64,000 bases of DNA from Panacagrimonas sp. GTDB lineage: Bacteria; Pseudomonadota; Gammaproteobacteria; Nevskiales; Nevskiaceae. Each line of letters starts with the position of its first letter. Position 1 is the first letter of the stretch. Below are positions 62,785 through 64,000 of this stretch, piece after piece. Position numbers and translations under genes: made by a program. Location: contig NZ_JAJFBP010000011.1 of assembly GCF_020697055.1 (NCBI RefSeq), positions 1 to 64,000 of the forward strand, in the 5' to 3' direction. The notes under the pieces are model-generated. The model was given only the letters and a program-made list of their open reading frames with translations. It was not told the origin of the DNA and did not search any database.

Positions 62785-64000
62785 ATGGCACGACTCACCC
62801 CGCTCGCCAAAGGCCTGATCACGATCACCATCCTGGGCGGCGCCGCTGCGGCGGTCTGGCATCTGGGGCTGAAGGACATGTTGGGCCAGGGCGGTGCGGA
62901 CCCGGCCCACGAGGAAGCCTCGTCGGGCGGCCTGTTCGGCTCGCGCGACGACGACGACGGCGGATCGGGCGACTCCGCCAGTTCCAGCGCCGGCGGCAGC
63001 GCATCCTCGTCCTCGTCGGCCAGGTCCTCGAGCCAGGGCTCGGGATCGCTGGGATCCTCCGGCAATCCGCTGAAGGTCAGCATCGTCAGCTTCCACGGCT
63101 ACGCGCCGGCGATCGTCGCCAACGGCAAGTCGCTGACGACGCAGCCCGGCTCGATCTTCGCCAAGCAGGGCGTGAACGTGGAACTGATCATCCAGGACGA
63201 CATCCCGACGCTGACCACGATCTTCGAGTCGGGCGCCGCGCACTGCGCGTGGCGCACGTCCGATTTCTGGGCGCAGGAGCAGCCGAACCTGCGCAACTCC
63301 GGGCATGACGGTCGCGCCATCGTGATCGTCGACAACACGCAGGGCGGTGACGCGATCATCGCGCGCGATCCGTCGATCCAGAAGGTCGAAGACCTCGCCG
63401 GAAAGAGCATCGCGCTGCTGCAGTACACGCCCAGCGACGGCATGACGATCGATGCGATAGACAACTCCTCGCTGACCGCGCGCAAGAAACAGTCGGTGCG
63501 CTACGTCTACATCAACGCCGAGGAAGGCACCGCCGGCGTGCGCGCGGCCCTCGAGAGCGGCAACGTCGATGCCGCCGCGCTGTGGGATCCGGATCTCGCG
63601 CTGGCGCTGAAGAACATCAAGGGCGCGCACGTCGTCTACTCGACCAAGACGGCGACCAACCTGATCTACGACGTGATGGTGTGCGATCAGCGCCTGCTGA
63701 CGCAGCCGGCCAACCAGCCCGCGTTCCAGGGCTTCGTCGCCGGCTGGCTGAAGGGCGTCGACGCCGCCAAGAGCAATCCCGACGAGGCGGTGGACGCGCT
63801 GGTCAAGACCGAAGAGTTCTTCGGCCTGCTGGCCAAGGACGAAGGCAAGCCGTTCGTGAAGTCGCTGTTCAAGAACATCGTGTGGACCGGCCTCGAGGAC
63901 AACGCCCGCATCCTGGGCCTGGCCGGCGGCACCAACCACTACGAGCGCGTGTATCGCCGATTCGACGGCATCTACCGTACGGCCGGTGCGCTGGCCAATC
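62785..64000 (+). CDS. Membrane-anchored periplasmic-binding-protein-like protein, 3' end beyond window
   Basis: The first 405 residues are visible and the frame is open at the window edge. An N-terminal helix (LITITILGGAAAAVWHLGL) without lipobox or good cleavage site suggests an uncleaved anchor. It is followed by a Ser/Gly/Asp-rich linker (about 36-93, with a run of four Asp). A type II solute-binding (NMT1/SsuA-like) domain begins at PLKVSIVSFHGYAPAIV and includes FESGAAHCAWRTSDFWAQE, GDAIIARDPSIQKVEDLAGKSIALL and AALESGNVDAAALWDPDLALAL. From memory, similar proteins carry an OmpA-like C-terminal domain and are annotated as phosphate ABC/OmpA proteins; the present window does not reach that far. 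The start is ATG 62785 after gaggag. Confidence 0.85.
   Translation, partial: MARLTPLAKGLITITILGGAAAAVWHLGLKDMLGQGGADPAHEEASSGGLFGSRDDDDGGSGDSASSSAGGSASSSSSARSSSQGSGSLGSSGNPLKVSIVSFHGYAPAIVANGKSLTTQPGSIFAKQGVNVELIIQDDIPTLTTIFESGAAHCAWRTSDFWAQEQPNLRNSGHDGRAIVIVDNTQGGDAIIARDPSIQKVEDLAGKSIALLQYTPSDGMTIDAIDNSSLTARKKQSVRYVYINAEEGTAGVRAALESGNVDAAALWDPDLALALKNIKGAHVVYSTKTATNLIYDVMVCDQRLLTQPANQPAFQGFVAGWLKGVDAAKSNPDEAVDALVKTEEFFGLLAKDEGKPFVKSLFKNIVWTGLEDNARILGLAGGTNHYERVYRRFDGIYRTAGALAN

Overview
The window is a GC-rich stretch of bacterial chromosome, densely packed with mostly core genes. The neighbourhoods point to a gammaproteobacterium of the Xanthomonadales/Lysobacterales type: mrcA divergent from pilMNOPQ and followed by aroK-aroB; sucCD divergent from pilS-pilR; a Vfr/Clp-like regulator divergent from osmC-speD; recA-recX near alaS-lysC; coaBC-dut. 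The assignment rests on gene order and protein resemblance. The recA operator, however, is of the Escherichia type (CTGT-N8-ACAG), not the motif described for Xanthomonas and Xylella, so an early-branching or sister family is possible. I see no prophage, CRISPR array, rRNA or tRNA gene, or integrated island.

Layout. 1-11.9 kb, minus strand: lysC (cut by the window edge), alaS, a short PutA, recX, recA behind a clear LexA box, an SRAP (YedK/HMCES-like) protein, a CinA-type amidase, a DUF3597 protein, ssb and an MFS transporter. 12-16.8 kb: uvrA with a translationally coupled secreted protein of unknown role, then convergent radC. 17-25.4 kb: maeB, coaBC, dut, a zinc-ribbon/NRDE pair, an EcsC-family protein, an NDH-2 dehydrogenase, a 41-residue membrane peptide and type-B L31. 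25.7-30 kb: gltA, a conserved unknown and mrcA. 30.2-39 kb: pilMNOPQ, aroK, aroB, dgt and a RAYT transposase. 39.1-46.5 kb: gltB, gltD and a GH5 lipoprotein. 46.5-54.6 kb: two small unknowns, an MBL-fold hydrolase, nadE, an AsmA-like protein and sucDC. 54.7-64 kb: a PP0621-like zinc ribbon, pilS, pilR, a DUF885 lipoprotein, the CRP-family regulator, osmC, speD, and the first two genes of a poorly described operon (coiled-coil protein plus membrane-anchored binding protein) that runs off the end.

Themes. Genome maintenance clusters at 7-21 kb (recX, recA, SRAP, ssb, uvrA, radC, dut). Central nitrogen and carbon metabolism is represented by gltBD, gltA, sucCD, maeB, putA and nadE. Type IV pilus assembly and its two-component control occur at two loci. 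Four intergenic inverted repeats (3591-3658, 6769-6823, 39021-39047, 59823-59901) and one RAYT gene suggest a genome with REP-like elements. The best candidates for something under-described are the operon at 62-64 kb and the secreted protein coupled to uvrA.
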